From FLUQ01 sp031551515 (GTDB lineage: Bacteria > Desulfobacterota > Desulfovibrionia > Desulfovibrionales > Desulfovibrionaceae): a stretch of DNA of 64,000 nt. The notes under the pieces are model-generated. The model was given only the letters and a program-made list of their open reading frames with translations, had not been told where the DNA came from and searched no databases. The stretch covers positions 1-64,000 of the forward strand of contig JAVBNL010000001.1 in NCBI GenBank assembly GCA_031551515.1, in the 5' to 3' direction. Position numbers and translations under genes: made by a program. Shown here piece by piece: positions 44,909 to 54,029 of this stretch. Numbering within the stretch: the stretch's first letter is position 1; each line of letters begins with the position of its first letter.

Positions 44909-45292
44909 ATGAACAACCCCGACGATTTGTATTATGCAGCAACGCATGAATGGGTCCGTATCGAAGGCGACGAAGCCGTCATCGGCATCACGGATTTTGC
45001 TCAAGAACAATTGGGCGACATCACGTTCGTCGATCTGCCTACGGTCGGCAGTTCATTGCAAGCCGGGCAGGAGATGGGTTCCGTGGAATCCGTCAAAGCC
45101 GCCAGCGAACTGTATTCGCCCGTTTCCGGCGAAGTCATAGAGATCAACACCGATCTCGACTCCAGCCCGGAATTGATCAACGAATCTCCCTTTGATGCCG
45201 GCTGGCTGGTGCGGGTGAAGCTGATTTCTTCTCCTTCCGGCCTGATGAGCGCGGAAGAGTACGAAGAACACGCCCAAAACGAGGCCCACTAA
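44909..45292 (+). CDS. gcvH: Glycine cleavage system H protein
   Basis: 127 residues. Carries the methylamine intermediate on a lipoylated lysine, Lys63 in MGSVESVKAASELYSPVSG. Start at the ATG with GAGGAG six bases before. First gene of the gcv cluster; a 13-bp hairpin separates it from gcvPA. No glycine riboswitch is recognised upstream. Confidence 0.95.
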   Translation: MNNPDDLYYAATHEWVRIEGDEAVIGITDFAQEQLGDITFVDLPTVGSSLQAGQEMGSVESVKAASELYSPVSGEVIEINTDLDSSPELINESPFDAGWLVRVKLISSPSGLMSAEEYEEHAQNEAH

Positions 45293-45337
45293 GCGCATGG
45301 CCGCGCGGCGTCAAAGTTTGTCAGCAGTTTCGCCTTC

Positions 45338-45375
45338 CCGGCTTACCCGCTTTTGCGGGTAAGCCGGTTATTTTC
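45338..45375 (+). terminator. Strong hairpin between gcvH and gcvPA
   Basis: Perfect 13-bp stem CCGGCTTACCCGC / GCGGGTAAGCCGG (45338-45350, 45355-45367) with a TTTT loop, then TTATTTTCC. The following ribosome site GGAGGAAG begins at about 45376. It could end gcvH transcripts partly, or process and stabilise the gcvH mRNA, giving more H than P protein. Confidence 0.75.
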
Positions 45376-45387
45376 CGGAGGAAGCGT

Positions 45388-46725
45388 ATGCCTTTTATTC
45401 CCCACACCCCGCAGGATTTGAGTGAAATGCTGGGCACCGTCGGCGTGAAGGGTCTGGATGACCTTTTTGCCGATATTCCCGAGGCCATGCGGCCTAAAAG
45501 TTTTGCCTTGCCGTCCGGGCTCAGCGAATTTGATGTTTGCGGCCGGATGGAAAAACTTGCCGGAACAAATAAATATAATAAAATAAGCTTTGTAGGAGGC
45601 GGTTTTTACGACCACGCCATTCCCAAAGCTGTGGACGCGCTGACCTCACGCGGCGAATTTTACACCGCGTACACGCCCTATCAGCCCGAAGCCTCACAAG
45701 GCACTTTGCAGGCGATTTTTGAATATCAGACCGCGGTCACCCGCCTGCTGGATATGGATGTGGCCAACGCTTCGGTTTACGACGCGGGCAGCGGCATTTT
45801 CGAAAGCTGCATGATGGCCGTGCGCAGCACAAAGCGCACCCGCCTGGTGGTGGACGAAACGGTGAACCCGCTTTACCGGACCATGCTGCACACCCTGACC
45901 GCCAACCTGGGGCTGGATGTGGTCACGGTTCCCCATAAAGACGGCATGCCGGATATGGATGCGCTGAACGCCGCCATGACGGGCGACACTGCGGGCGTCG
46001 TGGTGCAAAACCCCAACTTTTTCGGCGTGGTTTCCGATTTCAGCGGCCTTTTCGCCGCAGCCAAGAAAAACGGCGCCCTTTCCATCATCAGCGTATACCC
46101 GGTGATGCAGTCGGTACTGAAAACCCCCGGGGAAATGGGAGCGGATATCGCCGTGGCGGATGGACAATCCGTGGGCCTGCCCCTTTCTTTCGGCGGCCCT
46201 TACGTGGGCATCATGGCCTGCACCAAGGCCGTGGTTCGCCAGATGCCCGGACGCATAGTGGGCCGCACGGTCGACCTGAACGGCAAGACCGGATACGTTC
46301 TGACCCTGCAGGCACGCGAACAGCACATCCGCCGGGCGAAGGCCACGTCGAACATCTGCTCCAACCAGGCGCTGTGCGCGTTGCGCACCCTTGTTCACCT
46401 TTGCCTGCTCGGCCCCGAAGGTCTTTCACGCACGGCCGAATGCAGCATGCTCCGCGCTCGCGACGCGGAAAAAGCCCTGACCGCCCTGCCCGGGGTCAAG
46501 CGCCTGAACACCGCGCCCTTTGCCAACGAATTCGCCCTGCGCCTGCCCAAACCCGCCGCCGACGTCGTCGCTGCGATGGTGCAGGATAAAGTCGTGCCGG
46601 GCATACCCGTCGGGCGCTGGTACAAAGGAAACAACATGGAAAATGTGCTGCTGGTGGCCTGCACGGAGAAAACCCAGCCAGCGCACATTGAACAGCTCGC
46701 CGCGTTTTTGGGAGGCAACTTATGA
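45388..46725 (+). CDS. gcvPA: Glycine dehydrogenase (decarboxylating) subunit 1
   Basis: 445 residues. The alpha half of the split P protein, which forms a heterodimer with GcvPB to decarboxylate glycine. FIPHTPQDLSEMLGTVGVKGLDDLF, FVGGGFYDHAIP and FYTAYTPYQPEASQGTLQ are typical. GGAGG precedes the start; the stop overlaps gcvPB by 4 nt. Confidence 0.96.
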   Translation: MPFIPHTPQDLSEMLGTVGVKGLDDLFADIPEAMRPKSFALPSGLSEFDVCGRMEKLAGTNKYNKISFVGGGFYDHAIPKAVDALTSRGEFYTAYTPYQPEASQGTLQAIFEYQTAVTRLLDMDVANASVYDAGSGIFESCMMAVRSTKRTRLVVDETVNPLYRTMLHTLTANLGLDVVTVPHKDGMPDMDALNAAMTGDTAGVVVQNPNFFGVVSDFSGLFAAAKKNGALSIISVYPVMQSVLKTPGEMGADIAVADGQSVGLPLSFGGPYVGIMACTKAVVRQMPGRIVGRTVDLNGKTGYVLTLQAREQHIRRAKATSNICSNQALCALRTLVHLCLLGPEGLSRTAECSMLRARDAEKALTALPGVKRLNTAPFANEFALRLPKPAADVVAAMVQDKVVPGIPVGRWYKGNNMENVLLVACTEKTQPAHIEQLAAFLGGNL

Positions 46726-48167
46726 AAACCGTATTCGCCAACTCCGTTCCCGGGCGCAAGGGCGTTTTGCCCGCAAAGCCCGGCCGGTCCGCCTCCGATC
46801 TTCTGCCCAAAGAACTTTTACGGGCAAAGCCCCCCAGGCTGCCTGAGCTTTCCGAACTGGACGTGGTGCGCCACTTCACCGGCCTTTCACGCAAAAATTT
46901 CAGCGTGGACGGCAACTTCTATCCTCTGGGGTCGTGCACCATGAAGTACAACCCCAAGTTCACGGAATACACGGCCGCCCTGTCCGGTTTCAGCCAGTTG
47001 CATCCCATGTTCGCTCTGCTCCCCGGCGGCGAAGGGCTGGCCCAGGGCGCGTTGGAAGCCATGCACCTGACCGAGACCCTGCTTTGCGAATTGACCGGCA
47101 TGCAGGCATTTACCCTGAACCCCATGGCCGGGGCGCAAGGCGAACTCACCGGCGCGCTGCTTATCGCGGCGTATCACCGGGCAAAAGGCAATAAAAAAAC
47201 CAAGGTCATCTGCCCTGATTCCGCCCACGGCACCAACCCGGCAACGGCCGCGCTGGCCGGGTACGAAGTGGTCAACATCGAATCCAAAGACGGCATGGTC
47301 GACCCCGAGGCCCTGGCCGCCGCGCTTGATGATTCCGTCGCGGCCCTGATGATGACCTGCCCCAACACGCTCGGCCTGTTTGAAAGACACCTGCCCAAAC
47401 TGGTGGAAGAGTTGCGCGCCGTGGACGCCCTGCTTTATTACGACGGCGCGAACTTCAACGCCATTATGGGTCGCATGCGGGTCGGCGACGTGGGTTTTGA
47501 CGTGGTGCACCTCAATTTGCACAAAACCATGGCCACGCCCCACGGCGGCGGCGGCCCCGGCGCCGGGCCCGTGGGTGTTTCCGAACGGCTTGTGCCTTTC
47601 CTGCCCGCGCCCAGAGTGGTCAAAAAGGCGGACGGCACCTTCGGCATGAACGCCGATCTGCCGCAATCCATCGGCAACGTCGCGCCCTTTTTCGGCAACT
47701 TCGGCATCACCATCCGCGCGCTTTCATACATGCTGCGACTGGGCCGCGAAGGCCTTGCCCGCGCTTCCGATTACGCCGTGCTGAACGCCAACTACATGCG
47801 CAAGCTTTTGGAAAAGCACCTGGATATTCCTTACAACCGCATCTGCATGCACGAATTCGTGGCCTCCGCCATGAATCTCGCGTCCCAGCACGTGCGCGCG
47901 CTGGATCTGGCAAAAGCCCTACTGGACAAAGGGTACCACGCGCCGACCATTTACTTCCCGTTGATCGTCAAAGAATGCCTGATGTTCGAGCCCACGGAAA
48001 CTGAAAGCAAAGAAACGCTGGACCAGTTTTGCGCGGACCTTGTCGCCATCATTGAGCAAGCGAAATCCGATCCGCAGGCCGTGCTCGACGCGCCGGTCAC
48101 TTTGCCCGTGAGGCGGCTGGATGAAACAAAAGCGGCAAAAGATATGGGGTTGACCGATGATATGTGA
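46722..48167 (+). CDS. gcvPB: Glycine dehydrogenase (decarboxylating) subunit 2
   Basis: 481 residues. PLP-binding half of the P protein. Lys268 in LNLHKTMATPHGGGGPGAGP is the cofactor lysine. Overlaps gcvPA at its start and lpdA by 11 nt at its end, so all three are translated as a unit. Confidence 0.96.
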   Translation: MKTVFANSVPGRKGVLPAKPGRSASDLLPKELLRAKPPRLPELSELDVVRHFTGLSRKNFSVDGNFYPLGSCTMKYNPKFTEYTAALSGFSQLHPMFALLPGGEGLAQGALEAMHLTETLLCELTGMQAFTLNPMAGAQGELTGALLIAAYHRAKGNKKTKVICPDSAHGTNPATAALAGYEVVNIESKDGMVDPEALAAALDDSVAALMMTCPNTLGLFERHLPKLVEELRAVDALLYYDGANFNAIMGRMRVGDVGFDVVHLNLHKTMATPHGGGGPGAGPVGVSERLVPFLPAPRVVKKADGTFGMNADLPQSIGNVAPFFGNFGITIRALSYMLRLGREGLARASDYAVLNANYMRKLLEKHLDIPYNRICMHEFVASAMNLASQHVRALDLAKALLDKGYHAPTIYFPLIVKECLMFEPTETESKETLDQFCADLVAIIEQAKSDPQAVLDAPVTLPVRRLDETKAAKDMGLTDDM

Positions 48168-49521
48168 TATTGCAGTCATAGGCGGCGGTCCCGGCGGCAC
48201 GACCGCCGCCTTTGAAACGGCGCGGCGCGGCCTGAAAACCGTGCTTGTTGAAATGGGGCATCTGGGCGGAACCTGTCTGAACTGCGGATGCATTCCCACA
48301 AAAATGCTGATCGGCAGCACGGCTTGTCTTGACCTCTTGGCCGCCCAAAAAAAATACAAGACCGCTTCCGGCGAGGTGACGTTTACCCTCACCGCCCTGC
48401 AAGACCGTAAAAACCGGTATGTCAAAGGCACACGCGACGCGCTGGCGAAACGCCTTGCGGATGCGGGCATTACGGTCGTAAAAGGACGGGCCGCTTTTAA
48501 CGGCTCCAAAAGCCTTTCGGTCAAGACAGAAAACGGCACGGAAGAAATAACCTATCGCCACTGCATTGTGGCCGCCGGTTCTACTCCCGCTTTTTTCCCC
48601 GGCATCAGGCCTGACGGCGAAAGCATTCTTTCTTCAACCTCTTTGCTGAACGTGGATGCCGCCCCCAAAAGCCTGCTTATCGTCGGCGGCGGTTTTATCG
48701 GCCTGGAACTCGGCGATATCTTTCACCGCCTGGGCACAAAAATAACGCTGGTCGAAGCGTTGCCCCGCATCGCCTCGCTGGAAGATGAAGAAATCTCCGC
48801 CGCGCTGGCGAAACACCACCAGCAAAGCGGTTGGACCATACTGACGGGCAGGCGGGTGGAATCGCTGGCCACGGAAAACGGCGAATCCGTTTTGCGCCTT
48901 GAAGGCGGTGAGGTTCTACGGGCGGAGAAATCCCTGGTGGCCGTTGGGCGCCAGTTCCCCACAGCGCAACTGCAATGCGCCGAATCTTCCATTGACCTGG
49001 AAAAACGCGGCAACATCTGCACCGACGAATATTTGCGGGCGGGCGACGGCATTTATGCAGTCGGCGACGTGAACGGCAAAGTCTTGCTGGCGCACGCGGC
49101 GGAACACCAGGCCCATTACGCTGCGGCGCACATAGCCGGGGAAACGGATGAACCATATTCGTATGCCGCTATGCCGTCATGCATATACGGTCATATGGAA
49201 GTCATGCGCGCCGGCCCGACCGCCACGGAATTGAAACAGGCCGGGCATGCGGTGCATATTTCGCGCTCGCAGCTTATCACCAATGCTATAAGCCAGAGTT
49301 ACGGCGCGTCGCAAGGCTTCGTCAAAGTCGCGTGGGTAGACGGAACCATCCGTTCTATCACGGCTTTTGGGCACGGCGTGTCTCATCTCGTCACCCTTGC
49401 CGAGGTCGCCGTCGTGAACGGATGGGAAAAAAATGATATAAATAAAGTTATTTTCGCCCATCCTACTCTTGACGAAGCCCTGAAATCAGCTATTCTTTCA
49501 ACGCAGACTCTGCTTGAGTAG
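48157..49521 (+). CDS. lpdA: Dihydrolipoyl dehydrogenase
   Basis: 454 residues. Reoxidises the lipoyl arm of the H protein with NAD+. FAD-binding GGGPGG near 9-14, the redox pair Cys40 and Cys45 in GGTCLNCGCIPTKM (with an extra Cys43), NAD domain LIVGGGFIGLELG, and the C-terminal HPTLDEAL with catalytic His and Glu. Assigned to the glycine cleavage system by position. Confidence 0.95.
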   Translation: MICDIAVIGGGPGGTTAAFETARRGLKTVLVEMGHLGGTCLNCGCIPTKMLIGSTACLDLLAAQKKYKTASGEVTFTLTALQDRKNRYVKGTRDALAKRLADAGITVVKGRAAFNGSKSLSVKTENGTEEITYRHCIVAAGSTPAFFPGIRPDGESILSSTSLLNVDAAPKSLLIVGGGFIGLELGDIFHRLGTKITLVEALPRIASLEDEEISAALAKHHQQSGWTILTGRRVESLATENGESVLRLEGGEVLRAEKSLVAVGRQFPTAQLQCAESSIDLEKRGNICTDEYLRAGDGIYAVGDVNGKVLLAHAAEHQAHYAAAHIAGETDEPYSYAAMPSCIYGHMEVMRAGPTATELKQAGHAVHISRSQLITNAISQSYGASQGFVKVAWVDGTIRSITAFGHGVSHLVTLAEVAVVNGWEKNDINKVIFAHPTLDEALKSAILSTQTLLE

Positions 49522-49650
49522 CGGCAATGTGCGGGAGGAGGAGTCTCCTCGGGGCCTATGCACTTGCATTTTATGCTCATTGCAGATAGGTACAAGTGAA
49601 TGGGCCTCGTTACGCACGAACCAATATTACCCAACTCTCTGGAGGAGACC

Positions 49651-50670
49651 ATGAAACGTTTCAGACTCATCGCCTTATTTGCCGCGATGGCCATGACGCT
49701 GGCGGTCAGCGCCGTTGCCGCCCCCGCCACTGGCACCCTGATACCCAAGATCAGCAGCTTTGACGTGCTTGTTGACTACTCGGGTTCCATGATGATGAAG
49801 AACAACTCCGGGTCCATGATGACCAAAACCCAGACCAAAATGGACCTGGGCAAGGCCGCTCTGCAGCGCATGAATGACCGCATTCCCGCGCTGAACTACT
49901 CCGGCAGCATGCACACTTTCGCGCCTGTCAGCGAAGTGCTGCCCATGGCCCCCTACAACAAAGCCACGCTGGACAAAGGCATCAAAACCCTGAAGTCCGA
50001 GCAGCCCATTTACGGCCGTCTGACCCCCATGGGCGACGACCTGTATACCCTGACCCCCACCTATAACCAGATGTCCCGTAAAGCCGCGGTCATCATGGTT
50101 ACCGACGGTGCGAAGAACCTCGGCTCCGACCCCGTTGCCCAGGTGAACGCCCTGTATGCCTCCAACCCCGACATCTGCGTGCACGTGATCTCCGTCGCCG
50201 ACAACAAAGAAGGCGCCGACACCATCAAGCAGATCGCCAACCTGCGTAAATGCTCCGTGGTTGTGGAAGCTTCCGACATGGTCAACAGCGACGCCGTTGC
50301 CGACAAGTTCGTGCGCGACGTGTTCTATGACGTGGTCGGCGGCGGCACCATCGCCCTGCGCAGCGTTCAGTTCGCGTTCAACTCTTCCGTCATCGACGGC
50401 CCCTCTTCCGCCATCCTGGACGAAGTGGCCTCCATGCTGAAGCAGAGCCCCCGCAACATCAAGATCGACGGCCACACCTGCAACATCGGCTCCGCTGAAT
50501 ACAACATGAAGCTGTCTCAGCGCCGCGCCGACTCCGTTAAGGCCTACTTGGTGAAGAAGGGCGTGCCCGCTTCCTCCATGACCACCGAAGGCTTCGGCCT
50601 GACCCGTCCCAAGTATGACAACCGCACGGAAGAAGGCCGCCGCCTGAACCGCCGCGCGGAAATCAACTAA
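49651..50670 (+). CDS. Exported VWA-OmpA fusion protein
   Basis: 339 residues. Signal peptide (about 1-23), a von Willebrand A-like domain (about 36-220) with a MIDAS-type DYSGS at 42-46, and a C-terminal OmpA peptidoglycan-binding domain (about 235-339; VQFAFNSSVIDG, IDGHTCNIGSAEYNMKLSQRRADSV). GGAGGAG before the ATG and consistent use of frequent codons suggest strong expression. Residues 42-50 and 51-59 are a tandem nine-residue duplication, and a third SGSM occurs at 84-87. Probably a wall-associated outer-membrane protein with a metal-dependent binding domain; ligand unknown. Confidence 0.85.
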   Translation: MKRFRLIALFAAMAMTLAVSAVAAPATGTLIPKISSFDVLVDYSGSMMMKNNSGSMMTKTQTKMDLGKAALQRMNDRIPALNYSGSMHTFAPVSEVLPMAPYNKATLDKGIKTLKSEQPIYGRLTPMGDDLYTLTPTYNQMSRKAAVIMVTDGAKNLGSDPVAQVNALYASNPDICVHVISVADNKEGADTIKQIANLRKCSVVVEASDMVNSDAVADKFVRDVFYDVVGGGTIALRSVQFAFNSSVIDGPSSAILDEVASMLKQSPRNIKIDGHTCNIGSAEYNMKLSQRRADSVKAYLVKKGVPASSMTTEGFGLTRPKYDNRTEEGRRLNRRAEIN

Positions 50671-50683
50671 CCTAAGCTGCTTA

Positions 50684-50713
50684 AAGGCCCGGCGGAAACG
50701 CCGGGCCTTCTTC
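50684..50713 (+). terminator. Terminator after the VWA-OmpA gene
   Basis: Perfect 11-bp stem AAGGCCCGGCG / CGCCGGGCCTT (50684-50694, 50699-50709) with a GAAA tetraloop, followed by CTTC. Lies 13 nt after the stop. Confidence 0.85.
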
Positions 50714-50729
50714 AGCAAGGACCCATACG

Positions 50730-51326
50730 ATGCCCAGCAGATTACGCTCCCTTTTGTTTTACGGTTCAGTCCTTTTGCTTACCTTGACTCTTGCCGCTCC
50801 GGCCCTGGCCGCGGAAGCGCAAAAGAAGCCCGCAGCCCAGCCCGCGCCCGCGGCGCAAAAGAAGCCCGAAGCGCAGAAAAAGCCGGAAGCCAAGCCCGCC
50901 GCGACGAAAGTGGCTATGAAAACGCCCGCGACCGCGACCAAAAAAGCCGCCCCGGCAAAAGGCAAAGCTCTGTCCGCTGACAGTCCGGAGCGTTTGCAGC
51001 AAGACTTGGATGCCTTTGCGAAAAAGTGCGTGGTCAGCATGAACAACCAGCTCAAACCCGGCCTCAAGAACAAAGACGTCGCCCCCTGCCCCACCGGCGG
51101 GTATACGGCGCGCTATATGGTCGTTGATGCGGATTCTTTGCAGACTTCGTATAACAAGTCTGAAAACAAGCACGTGCAATACATCGGCAGAATGGTCTAT
51201 CATGAGGTGGAATACACCTGCACAGCTCCCACACGGGAACAGGCGCTGGCCGGCCCCTTCAATGAAGTGAACCGCGTGCCCGTCACGGAATTGATCAAGC
51301 ACATGAAAGGGAAATGGACCTACTAG
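50730..51326 (+). CDS. Hypothetical periplasmic protein, Ala/Lys/Pro-rich
   Basis: 198 residues. A clear signal peptide (likely cut after ALA at 25-27), then about 55 residues of Ala/Lys/Pro repeats (QKKPEAQKKPEAKPAA), then a compact domain of about 115 residues with three Cys (KKCVV, APCPTGG, EYTCTAP). Such linkers often span the peptidoglycan. It starts right after the VWA-OmpA terminator with AAGGA upstream, and ends before another terminator, so it is a separate unit. I do not recognise the C-terminal domain. Confidence 0.75.
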   Translation: MPSRLRSLLFYGSVLLLTLTLAAPALAAEAQKKPAAQPAPAAQKKPEAQKKPEAKPAATKVAMKTPATATKKAAPAKGKALSADSPERLQQDLDAFAKKCVVSMNNQLKPGLKNKDVAPCPTGGYTARYMVVDADSLQTSYNKSENKHVQYIGRMVYHEVEYTCTAPTREQALAGPFNEVNRVPVTELIKHMKGKWTY

Positions 51327-51342
51327 GCCTTTCTCCCGCATG

Positions 51343-51378
51343 ACTGAAAAAGGCGAGGGGTTCCTCGCCTTTTTCAGT
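51343..51378. terminator. Bidirectional terminator between two convergent hypothetical genes
   Basis: Perfect 16-bp stem ACTGAAAAAGGCGAGG and its complement (51343-51358, 51363-51378) with a GGTT loop; A and T runs on both sides serve both strands. It overlaps the last codon of the minus-strand gene. Confidence 0.9.
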
Positions 51379-51604
51379 TGTCTTCAGGCGGCTCTTTTTC
51401 TTCATTCTCCGCCCCGCTTTTCTCCGGTTTCTGTGCCTTTTCCAGCATGGCGGCGTCACCCGCATCCTCCGGCCCGTATGTTATCTTGCCGCTGCCCAAG
51501 TCGATAGTCACCACTTCTTGATGCCCTTGCGCGTCGACCACCGTGCTGATCGTTTTACAGCAGCCAGTAGAACGCTTTACCCGAAACTTCATGCCGTCGC
51601 TCAT
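51374..51604 (-). CDS. Small hypothetical protein
   Basis: 76 residues from the ATG at 51604, which has GGAGGT at ideal spacing; an ATG 15 nt upstream has none. A central double Cys (STGCCKTIS) lies in a compact beta-rich stretch (KFRVKRSTGCCKTISTVVD), followed by an acidic, Glu/Lys/Pro-rich tail. No signal peptide. I do not recognise a family; the convergent terminator and ribosome site support its being real. Confidence 0.6.
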   Translation of the reverse strand: MSDGMKFRVKRSTGCCKTISTVVDAQGHQEVVTIDLGSGKITYGPEDAGDAAMLEKAQKPEKSGAENEEKEPPEDN

Positions 51605-51670
51605 AGATGCCACCTCCATTACAGTAAGTAATGCCGCATTTTCTTATTGCAATTTTGACTGACCTTCGCC

Positions 51671-52927
51671 ATGACCGTACCATACGTTTACGTTGAAACA
51701 ACTCCACATATGAATCATCCGCAGACCACACCGCCCACGCAGCCTCCCGTCGTTACCGGCGGCGGGCATGACGGCCTTCCGGAGAAAAACGCGGAGCCGT
51801 CTTTTACGTTCACAGAGGGGCCGCCCCCCGCTATGCCGCCTTTTGCCCCGGCCCGCTTTACGGGCAGCGGCCGCGAACTGCTGAAACTGCACATCGGCAA
51901 CTGCGTATACAGCCTGCTGACTCTTGGTGTGTATTCTTTCTGGGGCAAAGTGCGGATACGCCGCTATTTGTGGGAACATACGCTGATAATGGACGAGCCT
52001 TTAGAATATACCGGCACCGGAGGCGAGCTGTTCCGCAGTTTCTTCATTGTCATGCTGCTGCTGGCGCTGCTGGGCGCGGTCTATTATGCGCTGGACGCCC
52101 TGGTCAGCCCGTATCTGGCTCCTGCCGCGGCGGCTGTTCTCGCTGTGCCGCTCTCGCACCTGGGAATATATCTGGCCCTGCGCTACCGCCTGACCCGCAC
52201 CCGCTGGCGGGGCATATGCGCTGACCTTGCGGGCTCTTCTCTGATATATGCCCTTTGGGCCAGCGGCTATTCTTTGCTCAGCTTCATTACCGGCGGGCTG
52301 TTCTACCCCTTGCAAAAAGCCCGGTTGATCAAACGCCGCGCCAACGTGACTTTTTTCGGTGACCGCCGCTTTGCATTTACCGGCAAATCGTTGCCGTTGT
52401 ATAAAGCATTTTTCCGCTGCGCCTTTCTTGCTTTGCTTTTCGGCCTTGTCCTTGGCGGCCTGTTCGCCGGCGGCGCGTATTGGACGTTGCTGCGCTGGCC
52501 GGAATTGGGCGCCTTGCTGCATGACATGGAAATACCGCAAACGGATGGAAACGAATCTTTGTTCTTCTGCTTATTCACGCTCATCGTAGCCGTACCGTTG
52601 AGCGCCGCCTGGATGTTTTCCATTCTCTACAAGGTAGCTCAGGTGCGCTGGTTTTTCAGCCACCTGGCTTTCGGACAAACCGGGTTTTCAGCGTCCCGCT
52701 TCACCGCCTGGCGTCTTTGTCGGCTGACGTTGGGCAACATTTTTCTGATACTGCTGACAGGCGGCTTTGGCATGCCCTGGGCCACGGCGCGCCTGTACCG
52801 TTTTGCCATCGGCTCTCTTGACGCTTCCGGCCCCGCGAACCTTGGAAGCGTATCGCAGAGCGCCCGCAAAGGCTGGTCCGGCGGCGAAGGCCTTGTGGAC
52901 GCTCTCAACGTGGACATCGCTCTGTAA
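51671..52927 (+). CDS. DUF898 (YjgN-like) inner-membrane protein
   Basis: 418 residues. A Pro-rich N-terminus (about 1-60), then the DUF898 pattern: FTGSGRELLKLHIGNCVYSLLTLGVYSFWGKVRIRRYLW, several transmembrane segments, and a second half repeating the same theme (FTAWRLCRLTLGNIFLILLTGGFGMPWATARLYRF). The family's function is unknown. The start is uncertain: neither the ATG at 51671 nor that at 51707 has a good ribosome site. An M48 peptidase gene follows after 4 nt, a recurrent pairing. Confidence 0.85.
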   Translation: MTVPYVYVETTPHMNHPQTTPPTQPPVVTGGGHDGLPEKNAEPSFTFTEGPPPAMPPFAPARFTGSGRELLKLHIGNCVYSLLTLGVYSFWGKVRIRRYLWEHTLIMDEPLEYTGTGGELFRSFFIVMLLLALLGAVYYALDALVSPYLAPAAAAVLAVPLSHLGIYLALRYRLTRTRWRGICADLAGSSLIYALWASGYSLLSFITGGLFYPLQKARLIKRRANVTFFGDRRFAFTGKSLPLYKAFFRCAFLALLFGLVLGGLFAGGAYWTLLRWPELGALLHDMEIPQTDGNESLFFCLFTLIVAVPLSAAWMFSILYKVAQVRWFFSHLAFGQTGFSASRFTAWRLCRLTLGNIFLILLTGGFGMPWATARLYRFAIGSLDASGPANLGSVSQSARKGWSGGEGLVDALNVDIAL

Positions 52928-52931
52928 ACAA

Positions 52932-54029
52932 ATGGCGGCAAACATGCATATCGCATCCCCCGCCGTTTATTATGACGGCAAAACAGCAGCGGCTCATGCC
53001 GTGCAGCTTCAATACGCCGGGGATATGTTGCGCATCACGACGCCGCAAGGGGAAGTGGTCGGGCTGTGGGAACAGGGGCATATCCGCTCCGAGTTTCCTC
53101 AAAACATGCCGCTGCGCCTGCGCCATATGGCGAAAGACGGCGAGCGCGTCCTGATAAAAGATCCCGCCCTGGCAGAGAATATGCGCGCCTGGCTTGCTCC
53201 AGCTTTACGCGAATTGCGCGCGGCACGGCGCATCCGCTGGTTTTTCGCAGCGTTCGCGGCCTGGATCTGCGCCGCCGGGCTGTGGGTCGCCTCGCCGCAT
53301 CTGCTCACCGCCGTGACGCGTTGCATCCCCGTGACCTGGGAAGAAAAGCTGGGCGAAAAGACGCGTGAAGCCGTGGCCGATCTGCTGGCCGAAGGCCCCG
53401 CGAACACCCGCTGGCGGACCCAGGGCCCCGGCGCCCAAGCCTTGCAAAATCTGACGACCCGCCTGGCGGGCGACGATACCGCCGGGTACACCCTTCGCGT
53501 CGCCATGCTTGATTCAACGACCGTCAACGCTTTCACGCTGCCCGGCGGCTATATCATCGTCACGACGGCGCTGGTCAGGCAATGTTCCGGCCCGGATGAG
53601 CTGGCGGGCGTACTGGCCCACGAGATGGGACACGTCACCGAGCGCCATACCACGCGCGGCCTTGTGCGAGACGAGTTTCTTTCTTTCGCCGGCCGCATTC
53701 TGACCGGCGGCAGCGACGTGCTCAGCGCCATGAACAGCGCAGGCGGCAAGCTGCTGGCCAAACGCTTCAGCCGGGACGATGAGCGTAACGCGGATATGCT
53801 GGGACTGCAGCGTCTTGCCAAAGCCAAAATCAACCCCGCGGCCATGGGGCTGTTCTTTTCCCGCCTGCCGGGCGAAAAAAACCCGGGCTCGTTCATTTAT
53901 CTTTCTTCGCACCCGTCCAATGCGGAACGCATGGCGTATCTCGCCGCCGAAGCGGCCAAACTGCCGGGCAAATACACGCCCGCGCTCACTTCCGCAGAGT
54001 GGGAACGGTTAAAAGAACTGGCCAAATAA
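52932..54029 (+). CDS. M48-family metallopeptidase
   Basis: 365 residues. An N-terminal cytoplasmic-looking domain (about 1-100), one membrane segment (about 102-121), then the peptidase domain with zinc motif HEMGH at 230-234 and the third ligand Glu284 in RDDERNADMLG. It should act in the periplasm, as in BepA/Oma1-like peptidases that handle misfolded envelope proteins. Start at the ATG 4 nt after the DUF898 stop; an ATG at 52944 is the alternative. Coupled with the DUF898 protein. Confidence 0.88.
   Translation: MAANMHIASPAVYYDGKTAAAHAVQLQYAGDMLRITTPQGEVVGLWEQGHIRSEFPQNMPLRLRHMAKDGERVLIKDPALAENMRAWLAPALRELRAARRIRWFFAAFAAWICAAGLWVASPHLLTAVTRCIPVTWEEKLGEKTREAVADLLAEGPANTRWRTQGPGAQALQNLTTRLAGDDTAGYTLRVAMLDSTTVNAFTLPGGYIIVTTALVRQCSGPDELAGVLAHEMGHVTERHTTRGLVRDEFLSFAGRILTGGSDVLSAMNSAGGKLLAKRFSRDDERNADMLGLQRLAKAKINPAAMGLFFSRLPGEKNPGSFIYLSSHPSNAERMAYLAAEAAKLPGKYTPALTSAEWERLKELAK

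Noticed and set aside
49535..49555. GAGGAG / CTCCTC hairpin after lpdA
   Set aside because: Six base pairs without a T tract, and it does not match the paired-hairpin repeat plan; too weak to call a terminator.
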